From: Flavipsychrobacter sp.
GTDB lineage: Bacteria; Bacteroidota; Bacteroidia; Chitinophagales; Chitinophagaceae
Direction: 5' to 3'
Assembly (NCBI GenBank): GCA_016786615.1
Contig: JAEUVX010000002.1
Coordinates: 434,001-498,000, forward strand
DNA length: 64,000 nucleotides
The translations under genes and the position numbers were made by a program. The notes below the pieces were generated by a model. The model did not search any database and was not told where the DNA came from. It worked only from the letters and a program-made list of their open reading frames with translations. Below are positions 43,897-52,197 of this stretch, in pieces (positions within the stretch are counted from its first letter, which is position 1; each line of letters opens with the position of its first letter).

Positions 43897-44291
43897 GCCG
43901 CCAGTTTCATTTCTGGTAGTTCAATTGTTTTATTGGTACGCTTTTCATAGAGCGCCTGCCTTGCTTTGTTTAGTTGCATACGCATGGCATGCAGGCGTTC
44001 TATCTCTTCGTCCACGCCTGTTATTTTTATCTCTATAAGTTGCAGTAGTTTCGATACATCCAGCACTTTGATAGATTGTAATACCAGCAGTTCACGTATC
44101 TCTTCCAATGTAAAGCCCAAGTCTTTATACTTTCGAATTGCATGTAGTTGGTGCAAAACCTCTTCGGGATAATCTTTGTAATTATTCTCTCTGCGCGCTT
44201 TACGTGGCAGCACAATCAAACCAATCTTCTCATAATACCTGATGGTATCGCGCGAAAAACCTGTGAGTCTGGAGAGTTGGCCTATGAGCAT
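43893..44291 (-). CDS. MerR-family transcriptional regulator
   Basis: A 132-residue regulator: winged HTH at residues 1-70 (LIGQLSRLTGFSRDTIRYYEKIGLI, NNYKDYPEEVLHQLHAIRKYKDLGFTLEEI), then a long dimerisation coiled coil (EIERLHAMRMQLNKARQAL). No Cys is present, so it is not a metal sensor of the classical type. It follows the HEPN-motif gene by 9 bp on the same strand and may be co-transcribed with it. Effector and targets unknown. Confidence 0.9.
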   Translation of the reverse strand: MLIGQLSRLTGFSRDTIRYYEKIGLIVLPRKARRENNYKDYPEEVLHQLHAIRKYKDLGFTLEEIRELLVLQSIKVLDVSKLLQLIEIKITGVDEEIERLHAMRMQLNKARQALYEKRTNKTIELPEMKLAA

Positions 44292-44300
44292 GGGATTAGT

Positions 44301-44939
44301 TTATTTCATTAACTGTTTTACTTTGTTTTTTCGCCCTTTATGAACTAAGCGAGCTTCATATTTCTTAATATAAGAAATTGCTTTTTTACACGATAATAAA
44401 AGTGATTCATCTGACAACTTCTGTTGTCTTTCTTGGTTGCTGGGAGTGCCATAAGAGGGCTGCCACTTATAGTGCACGAAGGCATTTCTACGCTCACTTA
44501 CCAATTTTATTACTTCAACGTGTTTTTCATTTAATTTTGGCAGTCCTAACAATGCCAGTATCCAAGTAAGTTTAGAATTGATATTTGCGCTTTTAATTAT
44601 ATCCTTTTGTATTTTATCTCCGAGCTTTCTTTTTTTACATTCATGATGTATAATGTAGTTAAGCGTATGCTCAAAAAATGTTGAAACTAACATAAAGTAT
44701 AACTCTATCTCTTTTACTTTTTCATAGTGTCCAGCATGTTTTAATATATCCTTCCTATGATCTGATATTAGCTCCCATTCAATACCTTTTTCAATTTCTC
44801 TGAGAATTACACTATAGACTTTTGACTTAGAAGACAAATCACTTTCTTGCAATAATCCATCCTCAATCAAATTATTTATTAAATGAGGCAATACAGCTTT
44901 AGCAAGCTGGTCGTATAACTTATCATTATTATTATCCAC
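44301..44939 (-). CDS. Protein of unknown function with HEPN-like R-x4-H motif
   Basis: A 212-residue, mostly helical soluble protein that I do not recognise. Near the C-terminal third it has SERRNAFVHYKW, giving R151-x4-H156, the catalytic pattern of HEPN ribonucleases, within a four-helix-like context (IELYFMLVSTFFEHTLNYIIHH before, LLLSCKKAISYIKKYE after). HEPN proteins act as RNase toxins or defence effectors in many systems. The gene is more A/T-rich than its neighbours. It sits between the thiolase terminator and a MerR gene 9 bp downstream. No MNT-type antitoxin is adjacent. Function is inference. Confidence 0.6.
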   Translation of the reverse strand: MDNNNDKLYDQLAKAVLPHLINNLIEDGLLQESDLSSKSKVYSVILREIEKGIEWELISDHRKDILKHAGHYEKVKEIELYFMLVSTFFEHTLNYIIHHECKKRKLGDKIQKDIIKSANINSKLTWILALLGLPKLNEKHVEVIKLVSERRNAFVHYKWQPSYGTPSNQERQQKLSDESLLLSCKKAISYIKKYEARLVHKGRKNKVKQLMK

Positions 44940-44950
44940 TGTACAAAAAA

Positions 44951-44982
44951 AAATTCGGAGACAATATTTTATCTCCGAATTT
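44951..44982 (-). terminator. Terminator of the thiolase gene
   Basis: Eleven-base perfect stem AAATTCGGAGA/TCTCCGAATTT, 10-base loop, then TTTTTTTT on the minus strand. It separates the thiolase from the HEPN-motif gene. Confidence 0.85.
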
Positions 44983-45003
44983 AATTAAATATAAGAAAGT
45001 GTA

Positions 45004-46182
45004 TTACATTTTCTCGATAACAACAGCGCTTGCGCCACCGCCGCCGTTACAGATACCAGCAGCACCGTACTTACCACCATTCTGGTTCAGTACGCTCAGC
45101 AGCGTAACGATGATACGCGCACCACTTGCACCCAGCGGGTGGCCCAGTGATACAGCACCACCATTTACATTCACCTGTTCAGGTTTCAGGTTCATCTTCT
45201 GCATGTTAGCAATACCCACTACGCTGAATGCTTCATTCAGTTCGAAGTAGTTGATATCTTCCATTTTCAGGCCTGCTTTAGCAACCGCTTTAGGCACAGC
45301 AATAGATGGTGTAGTTGTAAACCATTCAGGTGCTTGTTCAGCATCTGCATAGCCTTTTATTTTTGCTATTGGTTTAATGCCCAATGCTTCTGCTTTTTCT
45401 TTGCTCATCAGCACCAGTGCAGCAGCACCGTCGTTCATCGTACTTGCGTTAGCGGCAGTTACGCTGCCGTCTTTTACGAAAGCAGATTTCAGTTGAGGTA
45501 TTTTATCAAATTTTACATTCCAAGGATCTTCGTCTTTTGCGAAAACGATAGGATCGCCTTTCTTGTTAGGAATTTCTACAGGTACTACTTCATCCGCAAA
45601 TTTACCGGCATCCCATGCAGACTGGCTGCGTTTGTAGCTTTCGATTGCAAATTCATCCTGTGCTTCGCGGCTGATGTTGCATTCTTTTGCACACAGTTCA
45701 GCAGCATTGCCCATCGGGTAGTTGTGATACACATCTGTAAGGCCATCTTTTGCAAGGCCGTCTATCAGTGTTACGTTACCATACTTGCTACCCCAACGCA
45801 GGTTTGCGTTGTAGAAAGGTACATTACTCATGCTTTCCATACCACCTGCTACTACTACATCAGCATCGCCCAGCATGATAGCCTGCGCACCTTGCATAAT
45901 AGCTTTCATACCGCTGGCACATACTTTGTTTACAGTAGTACATGGTACATTGTCAGGAATACCTGCAAAACGAGCTGCCTGACGTGCAGGAGCCTGTCCG
46001 AGGTTGCCTTGCAATACGCAACCCATCAGTACTTCATTTACTTCAGCAGGATTAAGACCAATTTTATTGATAGCACCCTTGATAGCAATTGAACCCAGTT
46101 GCGTAGCAGAGAAATCTTTTAAAGCACCACCCCATGCGCCCATTGCAGTACGCACAGCCGATACGATATACACTTCTTTCAT
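45004..46182 (-). CDS. Acetyl-CoA C-acyltransferase (thiolase)
   Basis: A 392-residue thiolase condensing or cleaving acyl-CoAs, in fatty-acid oxidation or acetoacetyl-CoA metabolism. Starts MKEVYIVSAVRTAMGAWGG; the nucleophile Cys is in VNKVCASGMKAIMQGAQ, and the His and second Cys in NVNGGAVSLGHPLGASGARI and GICNGGGGASAVVIEKM. ATG 46182 is the usual family start; the frame extends further upstream without similarity. A -7 box lies 24 bases ahead. Chain-length specificity cannot be read. Confidence 0.94.
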   Translation of the reverse strand: MKEVYIVSAVRTAMGAWGGALKDFSATQLGSIAIKGAINKIGLNPAEVNEVLMGCVLQGNLGQAPARQAARFAGIPDNVPCTTVNKVCASGMKAIMQGAQAIMLGDADVVVAGGMESMSNVPFYNANLRWGSKYGNVTLIDGLAKDGLTDVYHNYPMGNAAELCAKECNISREAQDEFAIESYKRSQSAWDAGKFADEVVPVEIPNKKGDPIVFAKDEDPWNVKFDKIPQLKSAFVKDGSVTAANASTMNDGAAALVLMSKEKAEALGIKPIAKIKGYADAEQAPEWFTTTPSIAVPKAVAKAGLKMEDINYFELNEAFSVVGIANMQKMNLKPEQVNVNGGAVSLGHPLGASGARIIVTLLSVLNQNGGKYGAAGICNGGGGASAVVIEKM

Positions 46183-46206
46183 AAAGAAAATTTTTTTAAG
46201 ACGCGC

Positions 46207-46214
46207 CAAATGTA
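46207..46214 (-). promoter_or_regulatory. Candidate -7 box of the thiolase gene
   Basis: Minus strand TACATTTG, an exact match; the -33 region has only TTTC at 18 bp. Confidence 0.4.
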
Positions 46215-46272
46215 CTGAAAAAAAAGACTTGAGAAAGTATCGTTATAAATTGCCCTTATAAGGATATACTTA

Positions 46273-46286
46273 TTAGATTAATCTAA
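46273..46286. promoter_or_regulatory. 14-bp palindrome in the thiolase / L,D-transpeptidase gap
   Basis: TTAGATTAATCTAA is a perfect palindrome; a looser inverted repeat GGGCGTT/AACGCCC follows at 46305-46337. Both lie upstream of the divergent genes and could be regulatory. Confidence 0.3.
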
Positions 46287-46400
46287 AATAAAAACCTGTT
46301 AAACGGGCGTTAAAACGAAAAACCGTTAACAACGCCCAACAACTGATATATATATCTTCGCAATATCCATTACAAATTTCAAAACAGAAATAAGAGGATA

Positions 46401-47246
46401 ATGAAGCTATTGGTTTTGTGGACATTGATGTCCTTCATGATGATGAACACTCATCATTCTTCGTACGCAACAGAGGGTACAGCAACATTAAACACTACAG
46501 CAGACAAGCACATTGAAGATGTGTATTATGCAATATGCACTGATGGTAATTCAATGCCATCTTTTAATGTTTTTGAAAAAGCATACCGGGGATATCTAAA
46601 CCTGCAAGCTGTTGGCAAACTTAGTCAAAACAAACAAATCCTTACTATTTGCGACCTATCACTTTCTGCCAATATAAACAGGATGTGGATTATAGACCTT
46701 GCACAAAATAAAGTGCTGCTGCACACACTGGTAGCGCACGGGCAAGGCAGTGGTGAGGAATACGCTGTGAAGTTCTCCAACAAAATGAACTCTCACCAAA
46801 CAAGTCTCGGCTTTTATGTAACAGGCGACACCTACACAGGCGAGCATGGCCGTTCACTATACCTGCACGGTATGGACAGGGGCTTTAATAATATGGCTTA
46901 CGAACGTGCTATTGTGGTTCACGGAGCAGACTATGTTTCTAAAGATTTTATTTGCAACAATGAAAGGCTCGGACGCAGCTGGGGTTGCCCTGCAGTGCCG
47001 GCAAAGCTATCCAACAAGGTGATAGACCATATCAAAGACGGCACTTGCTTATTCATCTATTATCCGCAGGAAAAGTATTTAAAATCTTCCGTATGGATTA
47101 ATAAACCAATCAGTACAATTCCAGTAAATATTGCCGGTAAATTTGAAATCAGGCAAAAACCACAGCGTGCCATTGTTTATGAATACAGCCCCAAAATGCT
47201 GGCCATCATGAAAGAGGTATCTAAAATAAAACTACCGCTACTTTAA
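46401..47246 (+). CDS. Murein L,D-transpeptidase-family protein (YkuD_2 type)
   Basis: A 281-residue exported protein with a signal peptide (KLLVLWTLMSFMMMNTHHSSYA). The catalytic domain spans about residues 70-225: ICDLSLSANINRMWIIDLAQNK, GEHGRSLYLHGMDRGFN, AIVVHGADYVS and the nucleophile Cys in RSWGCPAVP. It should act on peptidoglycan stem peptides in the periplasm, making or remodelling 3-3 links or attaching lipoproteins. It converges on a second, YcbB-type L,D-transpeptidase gene with a 9-bp overlap of coding ends. Confidence 0.88.
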   Translation: MKLLVLWTLMSFMMMNTHHSSYATEGTATLNTTADKHIEDVYYAICTDGNSMPSFNVFEKAYRGYLNLQAVGKLSQNKQILTICDLSLSANINRMWIIDLAQNKVLLHTLVAHGQGSGEEYAVKFSNKMNSHQTSLGFYVTGDTYTGEHGRSLYLHGMDRGFNNMAYERAIVVHGADYVSKDFICNNERLGRSWGCPAVPAKLSNKVIDHIKDGTCLFIYYPQEKYLKSSVWINKPISTIPVNIAGKFEIRQKPQRAIVYEYSPKMLAIMKEVSKIKLPLL

Positions 47247-48926
47247 TAAAGCCTGTAGTTTCCTGTCACGTTTATACATATCGGTAATAAAGCGAATCTG
47301 CGTACCTGTAGTATCTTCAAATGCAGTGAGATAAACAATATGCACAGGTATCTTATTTTTCAAAACTTCGTAGCGAGTCTTTTTAGTGGTTATTACAGAA
47401 TCAAGCCTTGATATAGGATAACGCTTACCCTCAAGCTCACTCAAAATAAATTCCGCCATTTCTTTAGGCTTCTGCACACGTATGCAGCCGGAGCTAAGGA
47501 AGCGGTCTTTCTTACCAAAGTCTTCGCGGTGAGGTGTATCATGCAGATATATATCCCATTTATTAGGAAGATTAAACTTTACATAACCTAACGCATTATC
47601 ATCGCCCGGATCCTGACGGAAAACATAACGTTTGTAGTTGCTGCTGTTTACATTCGATGCGCTCACCCTGTTTCCCTTCAAATCATACACTTTCAAACCT
47701 TTCTTATTCAGGTAAGCCTGTCCGCTTCTTGCCATACCGGGCAACACATCTTTTTTCATAATAGTTGGCGGCACACCCCACGGCGGGTTGATAACAACAT
47801 TGGCAAGGTTTGCATTAAGGCTTGGTGTCTGGCGGAGTGTTTTACCCACCACTACTTCCATATGCATTACGTTATCTCCGTTTACACGGAAGAATAATTC
47901 GAGCAACGGTACATTTACCAAAAGGTATTTTTCTTCCGGTGTTTGTTGCATCCATCGCAGGCGTTCCATATTTATCGCGGCACGCATTATCAGGCTGTCA
48001 ACAGGTGCTTTCAGATAAGCTTGTGTTATGCTATCCTTTTTACTGTGCGTTTTTATTCCCAGGTAGTATTGATAGGCAGAAAGCAAATTAATATTATTGT
48101 CAGCGGTATCATTGTTCACAATCTGCCATGGCAACTCTATAGCAATAACCGCATTACGAACACTATCCGTTACCCTGCCATCTATCAGCTGTTGCTTAGC
48201 TATCAGATAATTACTATCTGTACGCAATGCTTCATACTTTTTAAGCAAATCGCGCAGCAAGGTGTATGTTTTGTATTTACTCCTGAACGAATCTAATGAC
48301 GGATAATCCGCTTCCGCTCTGCCCAATGCAGCAAGGGGAATATATGGCTGCCATAACGAATCGTTTGCATGATACCATAACGAGTCTGCTTTTTTAGGCA
48401 CTACAGCTCCCAGCAACAAATCTCTGGATGCCTGCAAGTAACTCTGTGTGCAAAGCGTATCGAAGTTTACAATGAAGTCAGCACTTACAGTTTTGACAGT
48501 TTGGTATTCCTGCAATAGCTTATTTAATTCAGCCAGTTTGTATCGTTCTGTGTTAATTCCATCATGCTTTATATCCGCTAATTCTTTCAGCAAACCCGAT
48601 ACATAACTGACATCCCCATTTTCAGTAAACCATATCGGGAAATAATCCTCTTCGGCATAAGACTTTTGCAGTACTGATGATATATTATACACTTTTTGCT
48701 TACCCCAAACACTATCATTTATTACCCTGTCAGCTAATGCCGCTTCCAGTGCATCTGCCACTTCAGCTTCATCAAATTTTGGTGAGGGAGCAGTTACCCC
48801 ATTTGCCTGTGCGTGCTTACTGATACTCCTTGATTTGCGCGAACGACATGAAGTAACAACCAATACAGATAATGCAACTAATAAAAACAGAGAAAAGTAT
48901 CTACCGGGGCGTTTAAATATTTCCAT
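47238..48926 (-). CDS. YcbB/LdtD-type L,D-transpeptidase
   Basis: A 562-residue periplasmic enzyme forming 3-3 cross-links in peptidoglycan. The N-terminus (RYFSLFLLVALSVLVVTSC) is a lipoprotein-like signal, lipobox VTSC. An N-terminal scaffold domain and a peptidoglycan-binding-like region (ADIKHDGINTERYKLAELNKLL) precede the YkuD catalytic domain (RWMQQTPEEKYLLVNVPLLEL, VVGKTLRQTPSL, LHDTPHREDFGKKDRFLSSGCIRVQKP with the nucleophile Cys). Length fits the YcbB class. Overlaps the convergent L,D-transpeptidase gene by 9 bp. Confidence 0.92.
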   Translation of the reverse strand: MEIFKRPGRYFSLFLLVALSVLVVTSCRSRKSRSISKHAQANGVTAPSPKFDEAEVADALEAALADRVINDSVWGKQKVYNISSVLQKSYAEEDYFPIWFTENGDVSYVSGLLKELADIKHDGINTERYKLAELNKLLQEYQTVKTVSADFIVNFDTLCTQSYLQASRDLLLGAVVPKKADSLWYHANDSLWQPYIPLAALGRAEADYPSLDSFRSKYKTYTLLRDLLKKYEALRTDSNYLIAKQQLIDGRVTDSVRNAVIAIELPWQIVNNDTADNNINLLSAYQYYLGIKTHSKKDSITQAYLKAPVDSLIMRAAINMERLRWMQQTPEEKYLLVNVPLLELFFRVNGDNVMHMEVVVGKTLRQTPSLNANLANVVINPPWGVPPTIMKKDVLPGMARSGQAYLNKKGLKVYDLKGNRVSASNVNSSNYKRYVFRQDPGDDNALGYVKFNLPNKWDIYLHDTPHREDFGKKDRFLSSGCIRVQKPKEMAEFILSELEGKRYPISRLDSVITTKKTRYEVLKNKIPVHIVYLTAFEDTTGTQIRFITDMYKRDRKLQALLK

Positions 48927-48982
48927 GAAAATGGTATCGATGTGTTTGTATTAGTAATGATACAAAAACCATTCCCAATATT

Positions 48983-49330
48983 TTATAGTGTTAATTCCTT
49001 AACAGGATCCCAAAACAATTGTTCAAAATCTAATACCTTATCATCAACCACCATTACCCCTTCCTTCTTTAGCAATTGTTCCATTTTTTCCAGCGGGGAG
49101 AAATGATGTTTACCGGTAAGCATTCCATTACGGTTCACAACCCTGTGTGCAGGTACTTTAGGTTTTGCGTTGTGGCAGGCATTCATGGCATAACCTACCA
49201 TGCGGGCACCGGACTTTACGCCAATCGCAGCGGCAACAGCACCATAAGAGGTAACCCTACCCTTTGGCACTGCACGAACTACATCGTAGATGATGTCATA
49301 AATATTTTCTTCAGGTGCTGCTTTGGCCAT
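48983..49330 (-). CDS. Alkyltransferase-like protein (ATL)
   Basis: A 115-residue protein with the DNA-binding domain of O6-methylguanine methyltransferases. Motifs: VPKGRVTSYGAVAAAIG and the helix-turn-helix region ARMVGYAMNACHN. The active-site PCHR is PAHR (P60-A61-H62-R63), so it cannot accept alkyl groups; ATL proteins of this kind bind alkylated guanine and hand it to nucleotide-excision repair. ATG 49330 overlaps the DUF5522 gene by 20 bp. Last gene of the trmB-DUF5522-ATL run. Confidence 0.88.
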   Translation of the reverse strand: MAKAAPEENIYDIIYDVVRAVPKGRVTSYGAVAAAIGVKSGARMVGYAMNACHNAKPKVPAHRVVNRNGMLTGKHHFSPLEKMEQLLKKEGVMVVDDKVLDFEQLFWDPVKELTL

Positions 49331-49514
49331 TTTGTTTTCGTTTATCCAGCAATCGCTGACGGCGTATTTCTTCATCTACATTCACATACTCAAACGGGCA
49401 GTTCAGGCACCCTTTACCACAGCAATACCCTCTGTCAAGATGATATTTTGCAGAAAAGACAAGCCGTCCATCGGGCAGCATGTAGTAATCCTCACCCTCA
49501 ATCAACTGCTTCAT
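49311..49514 (-). CDS. DUF5522 cysteine-motif small protein
   Basis: A 67-residue protein: KQLIEGEDYYMLPDGRLVFS, then KYHLDRGYCCGKGCLNCPF with C-C-x3-C-x2-C, likely a zinc or Fe-S site, then a charged helix. Matches DUF5522 as I know it; function unknown. ATG 49514 overlaps the trmB stop region by 17 bp and the ATL start by 20 bp, so translation of the three is coupled. Confidence 0.8.
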   Translation of the reverse strand: MKQLIEGEDYYMLPDGRLVFSAKYHLDRGYCCGKGCLNCPFEYVNVDEEIRRQRLLDKRKQNGQSST

Positions 49515-50190
49515 GGCTCTGAAACCTTTCGGGTAATATGATTGGCTTATCCGGCAGCGAGAAAGATATGAAATATATAGTACGCCCCTCAGCAAGGTGC
49601 ATTTTTTCGTAGAATGTCTGTATTGCTAATGGGCCGGTAGCTTTCCCCTTACCATATATATCAGCAATGTTTTCGTGTATATGACAACCCTGTTCAGCTA
49701 TTGTTTCAAGTGTGAAGTCATACAGTTCTTTAGAATCTGTTTTCAGATTGATTTTTGAACCGGGTACTAATACCTGTTGATACAGGTGCAGGAATCGGGC
49801 ATGTGTCAATCTGTTCTTAGCTCTCGATTCGCGTAGGAAAGGGTCAGGGAAAATGATCCATATTTCCTTTACCTCACCGGGTTCAAAGTATTCTGTGAGC
49901 TTACCTATATGCGTACGCATAAAAGCCACATTTGTCAGATTTTCTGCGAGTGCTGTTTTAGCACCTGTATATATTCTGTTTCCTTTTATATCTACGCCTA
50001 TAAAATTTCTGTCTTTTTGTTCACGGCCTAACCCAACACTGTACTCTCCTTTACCACAAGCCAACTCCAGTGTTATTGGATGGTTATTCTTGAAAAAATC
50101 GCACCACTTACCCCTGATATTCTCAGGATATTGTAGTACATTAGAGTAATTGCCAATTGCCTCGAACTTAAGTAACTTCTTTTGCCCCAT
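49498..50190 (-). CDS. trmB: tRNA (guanine-N7-)-methyltransferase
   Basis: Methylates G46 in the tRNA variable loop with S-adenosylmethionine. The 230-residue Rossmann-fold enzyme has ITLELACGKGEYSVGLGRE (SAM site), NFIGVDIKGNRIYTGAKTAL, IWIIFPDPFLRESRAKNRLTH (catalytic and tRNA contacts) and KTDSKELYDFTLETI. ATG 50190 is preferred over an in-frame upstream start at 50211. Heads the three-gene overlapping run; a TATCTTTG -7 box lies only eight bases before the ATG. Confidence 0.94.
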   Translation of the reverse strand: MGQKKLLKFEAIGNYSNVLQYPENIRGKWCDFFKNNHPITLELACGKGEYSVGLGREQKDRNFIGVDIKGNRIYTGAKTALAENLTNVAFMRTHIGKLTEYFEPGEVKEIWIIFPDPFLRESRAKNRLTHARFLHLYQQVLVPGSKINLKTDSKELYDFTLETIAEQGCHIHENIADIYGKGKATGPLAIQTFYEKMHLAEGRTIYFISFSLPDKPIILPERFQSHEAVD

Positions 50191-50198
50191 ATAGGAAG

Positions 50199-50206
50199 CA
50201 AAGATA
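50199..50206 (-). promoter_or_regulatory. Candidate -7 box of trmB
   Basis: Minus strand TATCTTTG, exact; eight bases to the ATG, so a near-leaderless transcript. No clear -33 element. Confidence 0.4.
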
Positions 50207-50251
50207 AGCATTCGCTTATTCTTAGAAATTTGTCATTTTTAAACCAACTAT

Positions 50252-51097
50252 ATGAAGAAAAAAAGTTTACTCATCACCCTTTCTGCCGGCATGGCATTCG
50301 TTACCTTATCAAGCAACGATAATGGTGCGGCAAACAATTCAAACGGAGACAGAACAGGACGCATCGGCGCTTCCGTAACGTGTGCTTCTGCAGGCTGCCA
50401 TTCAGGTGGCTCAGGTACCACTACATGTACAATAGAAGTACGTAAAAAATCTGCCCCGACAGGCGCTATTGTTACAGACTTCACACCGGACAGTGTATAT
50501 ATAGTCAAAATTAAAGGCACAAACGCTTCTTTATCACATTACGGATTCCAGGTAATAGCTGTAAATGGCAGCGCTAATGCAGGTACATGGCAAAACATCC
50601 CTACTGACGCCCATACAGGTACAGCTGGTGGCCTCACACTCGTAGAACATCATCACCCACTACCTAAAAACGGTTCGGGTAATTATGAAATTGATTTGGA
50701 ATGGAAAGCATCTAACGTAAGTACTACAACCTTCCATGCAATCATCAATGGCGTCAACAACACAGGGTCAACTTCCGGTGACTTATCAAGCTCTCCTACA
50801 AAAGTTACACTGCAGAAAAAGACATCTGTTGAAAACACGAGCTTACAAAGCCAGTTCAATGTTTACCCTAACCCTGCAACTAACGTAGTTAATGTAAAAA
50901 TTGAGAACATTACTCCGGGAGAAGCATACATCAACGTAGTAGACCTGAGGGGCAAAATCATTGCATCTCAGAACGTAAGTGTATCGAATAACAGTATCAA
51001 TACTACCATTAACAGCGCAAGATGGGCTGCAGGATTGTATTATATACATATCAGCAAAAATGACGAAAGCAAAGTAATTGCAATCGTTAAACAATAA
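50252..51097 (+). CDS. Choice-of-anchor V domain protein, T9SS type A sorting (copy 1)
   Basis: A 281-residue secreted protein. The signal region (SLLITLSAGMAFVTLSS) is followed by GDRTGRIGASVTCASAGCHSG, the start of the choice-of-anchor V domain, holding C-x4-C-H, a form known in some c-type haem sites. A beta-rich domain (residues 60-190) ends near SSSPTKVTL, then a T9SS type A domain (FNVYPNPATNVVNVKI, VVDLRGKII, GLYYIHI). Cell-surface or secreted; ligand unknown. Tandem paralogue 229 bp downstream. Ends in a 42-bp palindromic terminator. Confidence 0.87.
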   Translation: MKKKSLLITLSAGMAFVTLSSNDNGAANNSNGDRTGRIGASVTCASAGCHSGGSGTTTCTIEVRKKSAPTGAIVTDFTPDSVYIVKIKGTNASLSHYGFQVIAVNGSANAGTWQNIPTDAHTGTAGGLTLVEHHHPLPKNGSGNYEIDLEWKASNVSTTTFHAIINGVNNTGSTSGDLSSSPTKVTLQKKTSVENTSLQSQFNVYPNPATNVVNVKIENITPGEAYINVVDLRGKIIASQNVSVSNNSINTTINSARWAAGLYYIHISKNDESKVIAIVKQ

Positions 51098-51110
51098 AAC
51101 AAACTGAATC

Positions 51111-51152
51111 TTAATGACAGAAGCCACGCAATTGCGTGGCTTCTGTCATTAA
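51111..51152. terminator. 42-bp perfect palindrome, terminator of copy 1
   Basis: Two 21-base arms meeting at 51131/51132 with core GAAGCCACGCAA, 13 bp after the stop codon. No loop bases, so about four central bases must open. Confidence 0.85.
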
Positions 51153-51325
51153 ATCAATATTAAAAAAACAGTTGATATTTTAATCTAAAAGCCGCATAAT
51201 GTAAAATAATTTTGTAGTAGTTCTTTAGCATACAGTTTGGCATAGGTAAAAACAAAACAACGTCAGTTTTTTCAGGTAAAGAAACCCATTTGCACATAAG
51301 TCTTTAACCTTTTAAAAGCTATTTT

Positions 51326-52186
51326 ATGACAAAAAAAGTTTTACTACTTACAGCCTTTTCAACCCTTATTTATCTGACGCTCGTCAGTAACAAAACAGGT
51401 CCGGCTACAAACGGACAAGGTAACAAAACAGGTGGACCCGGTTCCGGAGGGCAAACATGCAGCACTGCAGGATGCCATTCCAGCGGTATTGGCACAACTA
51501 CGGGCAGTTTTGAGGTTCGCAAAAAATTTCAACCAGACTCCAATGCGGTTGTAAACTCTTATCTACCCGATTCACTATACTCCGTTAAGTTAATCGGCTC
51601 TCATACAACACTTAATAAATTCGGGTTTCAGCTATCGGCATTAAAGATTAATGATTCAAGTAATGCTGGTACATTCTCTAATCTGGGGCCAAAAGTACAA
51701 GCAGCAATAGCGGGAGGCAGGAACCTGTTGGAGCATACAGACACAATATCTAAAGCAGGTGGTGGATTTGAAATAAGCTTTACCTGGAAAGCACCTTCGA
51801 AATTCAGCGGGCAGATACGTTTCTATGGAATTATCAATGCTGTCAACAGCGATGGCGCTTCTACAGGAGATAAACCAAGCAATACAATTATGCTGGCCCT
51901 TGCAGAATCTCTTAACATATCAAACACTGAAAGCAAAAAACAACTCAACATATTCCCTAATCCAGTGAATAGTGTATTGAACTTAGAACATAAAAATGTC
52001 GAAAACGGCATCTACTACATTACAGTTTATAATGCTGCAGGTCAAAAAATCGCCTCAGAGCAGATAACTGTCAATGCCAATGCGATAACACATTCTGTAA
52101 ACACATCACAATGGAACACTGGTCTATATATAATCCGCCTGTCACACAATAGCAAAGAGGAAGTTGTTACTGTAATAAAACAATAA
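51326..52186 (+). CDS. Choice-of-anchor V domain protein, T9SS type A sorting (copy 2)
   Basis: A 286-residue paralogue of the previous gene. Signal region KVLLLTAFSTLIYLTLVS; then PGSGGQTCSTAGCHSSG with the same C-x4-C-H; a beta domain (SLYSVKLIGSHTTLNKFGFQ, GGFEISFTWKAPSK); and a T9SS type A end (LNIFPNPVNSVLNLEH, VYNAAGQKI, GLYIIRL). The two share order, length and motifs, so a local duplication is likely, now well diverged. A TAATTTTG box (51207-51214) is a possible promoter with a long leader. Confidence 0.87.
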   Translation: MTKKVLLLTAFSTLIYLTLVSNKTGPATNGQGNKTGGPGSGGQTCSTAGCHSSGIGTTTGSFEVRKKFQPDSNAVVNSYLPDSLYSVKLIGSHTTLNKFGFQLSALKINDSSNAGTFSNLGPKVQAAIAGGRNLLEHTDTISKAGGGFEISFTWKAPSKFSGQIRFYGIINAVNSDGASTGDKPSNTIMLALAESLNISNTESKKQLNIFPNPVNSVLNLEHKNVENGIYYITVYNAAGQKIASEQITVNANAITHSVNTSQWNTGLYIIRLSHNSKEEVVTVIKQ

Positions 52187-52197
52187 AGAACACCCCC

